Shown here: positions 4,289 through 5,675 of the stretch, piece by piece
Position numbering within the stretch: the first letter of the stretch is position 1
Layout of the letters: each line of letters opens with the position of its first letter
Assembly: GCA_900752305.1 (NCBI GenBank)
Contig: CAADUV010000329.1
Location: 1 to 5,675 of the forward strand
Length of the DNA stretch: 5,675 bases
Source of the DNA: an uncultured Oscillospiraceae bacterium
GTDB lineage: Bacteria > Bacillota > Clostridia > Oscillospirales > Oscillospiraceae
Direction: 5' to 3'
Notes under the pieces: model-generated
Seen by the model: the letters and a program-made list of their open reading frames with translations, nothing else
The model's database searches: none
Told to the model about the DNA's origin: nothing
Position numbers and translations under genes: made by a program

Positions 4289-5675
4289 TCAGTTCAATCG
4301 GTTTTCATTGTCCTCAAATTGTACTCTTACATGGTCTAGAATACCTCGATTTTCCCGCTTTTGCAACCCCGGATCGTCATTTAGCAGCCATTCCGCTCCT
4401 TCTTTCGCCTGCTGCAGCACCTGCACGTCCTCCACCAGGTCGGCCAGCTGCAGCTGGGGCAGGCCGTGCTGTCTCTGGCCGAAGAAATCGCCGGGGCCGC
4501 GGAGTTTTAGATCTTCCTCTGCAATCTGGAAGCCGTCGTTGGTGGCGCAGAGCGCCTTCAAGCGCTGGCGGGTCTCCTTGCCCTGGTGGGAGGAGACCAG
4601 GACACAATAGGATTTGGCGTCGCCGCGCCCCACGCGTCCCCGGAGCTGGTGGAGCTGGGAGAGGCCGAAGCGTTCGGCGTTCTCGATGACCATCAAAGTC
4701 GTCCGGGGCACGTCCACGCCCACCTCGATGACGGTGGTGGCGCAGAGGATGTCGATGTCTCCGGCGGCGAAGGCGGCCATGACCGCCTCCTTGTCCTTCC
4801 CCTTCATCTTCCCGTGGAGCAAGCCCACCCGCAGGTCGGGAAACACTTGGGTCTGCAAGGTCTGGGCGTAGGTGGTCACCGCCTTCAAGTCCTGGCCGTC
4901 CTCCTGCCCCTCCTCCACGGCGGGACAGACCATATACACCTGGTGCCCCTCCTGGACTTGCTTGCGCACGAAGCCGTACATCCGCTGCCGGAGGGCTTCC
5001 CCTACCAAAAACGTGTCCACGTTCTGTCGGCCGGGAGGGCGTTCGTCGATGATGGACACTTCCAGGTCACCATATAATAAGAGCGCCAAGGTTCTGGGGA
5101 TGGGGGTGGCGGACATGACCAGCACGTGTGGGTGGATGCCTTTCCCCTTCTGCGCCAGAGCCGCCCGCTGGTTGACGCCGAAGCGGTGCTGTTCGTCGGT
5201 GATGACCAGACCCAGGTTGGCAAAAGTCACCTCGTCGGTGAGCAGGGCGTGGGTGCCTACCACCAAGTCCACGGCGCCGGTGGCCATGGCGTCGTAGATC
5301 TTTCGCTTCTCCGCCGCCCGGAGGGAACCGGTGAGCAGTCCCACCCGGATGCCGCTGGGGGCCAGCAGGGTTTGCAGGGTCTGAGCGTGCTGCTGGGCCA
5401 AGATTTCGGTGGGTGCCATGAGGGCGGACTGATAGCCGCTCTGTGCCATGAGCCACACGCAGGCCGCGCCCACCACCGTCTTGCCGCTGCCCACGTCCCC
5501 CTGGAGCAGGCGGTTCATGGGGACGCCGCGGGTCAGGTCACGAGCCGCGTCCTCTGCCGCCCGCCGCTGAGCGCCGGTGAGCTGGAAGGGCAGCAGGGCG
5601 TAAAAGTCACGCAGGTCGCCGCTGGCGCAGCGGATGGCCTCCTCCTCTGTCCGCCGCCGGCGGGGGGGCGCCCGG
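4289..5675 (-). CDS. recG: ATP-dependent DNA helicase RecG (C-terminal part)
   Basis: About 461 C-terminal residues are visible; the N-terminal wedge domain (roughly 220 residues in typical RecG) lies beyond the right edge. RecG drives branch migration and reversal of stalled replication forks. Within the visible part the motifs are in order: LPFQLTGAQ ahead of the helicase core, Walker A GDVGSGKT (59-66), DEQH (160-163) and SATPIPRT (188-195). They continue with TTVIEVGVDVP (313-323), QLRGRVGRG (343-351) and GPGDFFGQRQHG (393-404), the last in the RecG-specific C-terminal region. The ATG at 5518 is internal, because RecG-like sequence continues in frame upstream to the window edge. No frameshift or missing motif is seen. 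The two genes behind it follow closely enough to share its transcript. The identification is secure. Confidence 0.98.
   Translation of the reverse strand, partial: RAPPRRRRTEEEAIRCASGDLRDFYALLPFQLTGAQRRAAEDAARDLTRGVPMNRLLQGDVGSGKTVVGAACVWLMAQSGYQSALMAPTEILAQQHAQTLQTLLAPSGIRVGLLTGSLRAAEKRKIYDAMATGAVDLVVGTHALLTDEVTFANLGLVITDEQHRFGVNQRAALAQKGKGIHPHVLVMSATPIPRTLALLLYGDLEVSIIDERPPGRQNVDTFLVGEALRQRMYGFVRKQVQEGHQVYMVCPAVEEGQEDGQDLKAVTTYAQTLQTQVFPDLRVGLLHGKMKGKDKEAVMAAFAAGDIDILCATTVIEVGVDVPRTTLMVIENAERFGLSQLHQLRGRVGRGDAKSYCVLVSSHQGKETRQRLKALCATNDGFQIAEEDLKLRGPGDFFGQRQHGLPQLQLADLVEDVQVLQQAKEGAEWLLNDDPGLQKRENRGILDHVRVQFEDNENRLN

Noticed and set aside
3930..4610. 226-codon plus-strand frame spanning the C_GCAxxG_C_C gene and the recG end
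   Set aside because: It is antisense to two well-supported genes; its composition is Ala/Gly/Ser-rich without any family match.
5516..5518. ATG at 5518 as the start of recG
   Set aside because: In-frame codons upstream encode typical RecG sequence (LPFQLTGAQ) through to the window edge, so this Met is internal.

Overview
This 5,675-base window looks like chromosome from an endospore-forming, moderately GC-rich member of the Clostridia, probably Oscillospiraceae-like. The evidence is an alpha/beta-type small acid-soluble spore protein (SASP), a Clostridia-style RecG, a C_GCAxxG_C_C-family protein and GC-rich coding sequence (one sampled recG line is 38/60 G+C). The taxonomic placement is inference. 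I see no rRNA, tRNA, CRISPR array, transposase or insertion sequence.

Left part (1-2304), all on the minus strand. Read in the direction of transcription there is a perfect-consensus promoter (2275-2304) with an AcrR-like operator in its spacer, then a structured 5' leader (2177-2245), a TetR/AcrR-family repressor (1494-2138) and a strong terminator (1399-1432). Next come a second operator-like palindrome (1349-1368), a CoA-acylating aldehyde dehydrogenase lacking about 120 N-terminal residues (218-1273), an intergenic stretch with a hairpin and an 18-bp perfect palindrome, and the first 23 codons of a probable MFS transporter that runs off the left edge. The two operator-like sites share the 8-mer TACATTCA. 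This suggests that the repressor controls itself and the dehydrogenase/transporter pair.

Middle part (2305-2839). About 265 bases without a convincing gene lead to the SASP gene (2585-2779, plus strand). It ends in a hairpin (2806-2837) that can also terminate the convergent operon from the right.

Right part (2840-5675), minus strand. Here is a tight three-gene set: recG (partial, entering from the right edge), a small cysteine-rich C_GCAxxG_C_C protein, and a stand-alone PD-(D/E)XK-type nuclease as the last gene. Gaps are 23 and 13 bases. The nuclease gene is visibly more AT-rich than recG and is the best accessory or defence candidate in the window.

The items most worth a second look are the paired AcrR-like operators, the terminator-like tetR leader, the cleanly truncated dehydrogenase and the solitary nuclease. 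I found no complete new multi-gene system; each is a local lead.
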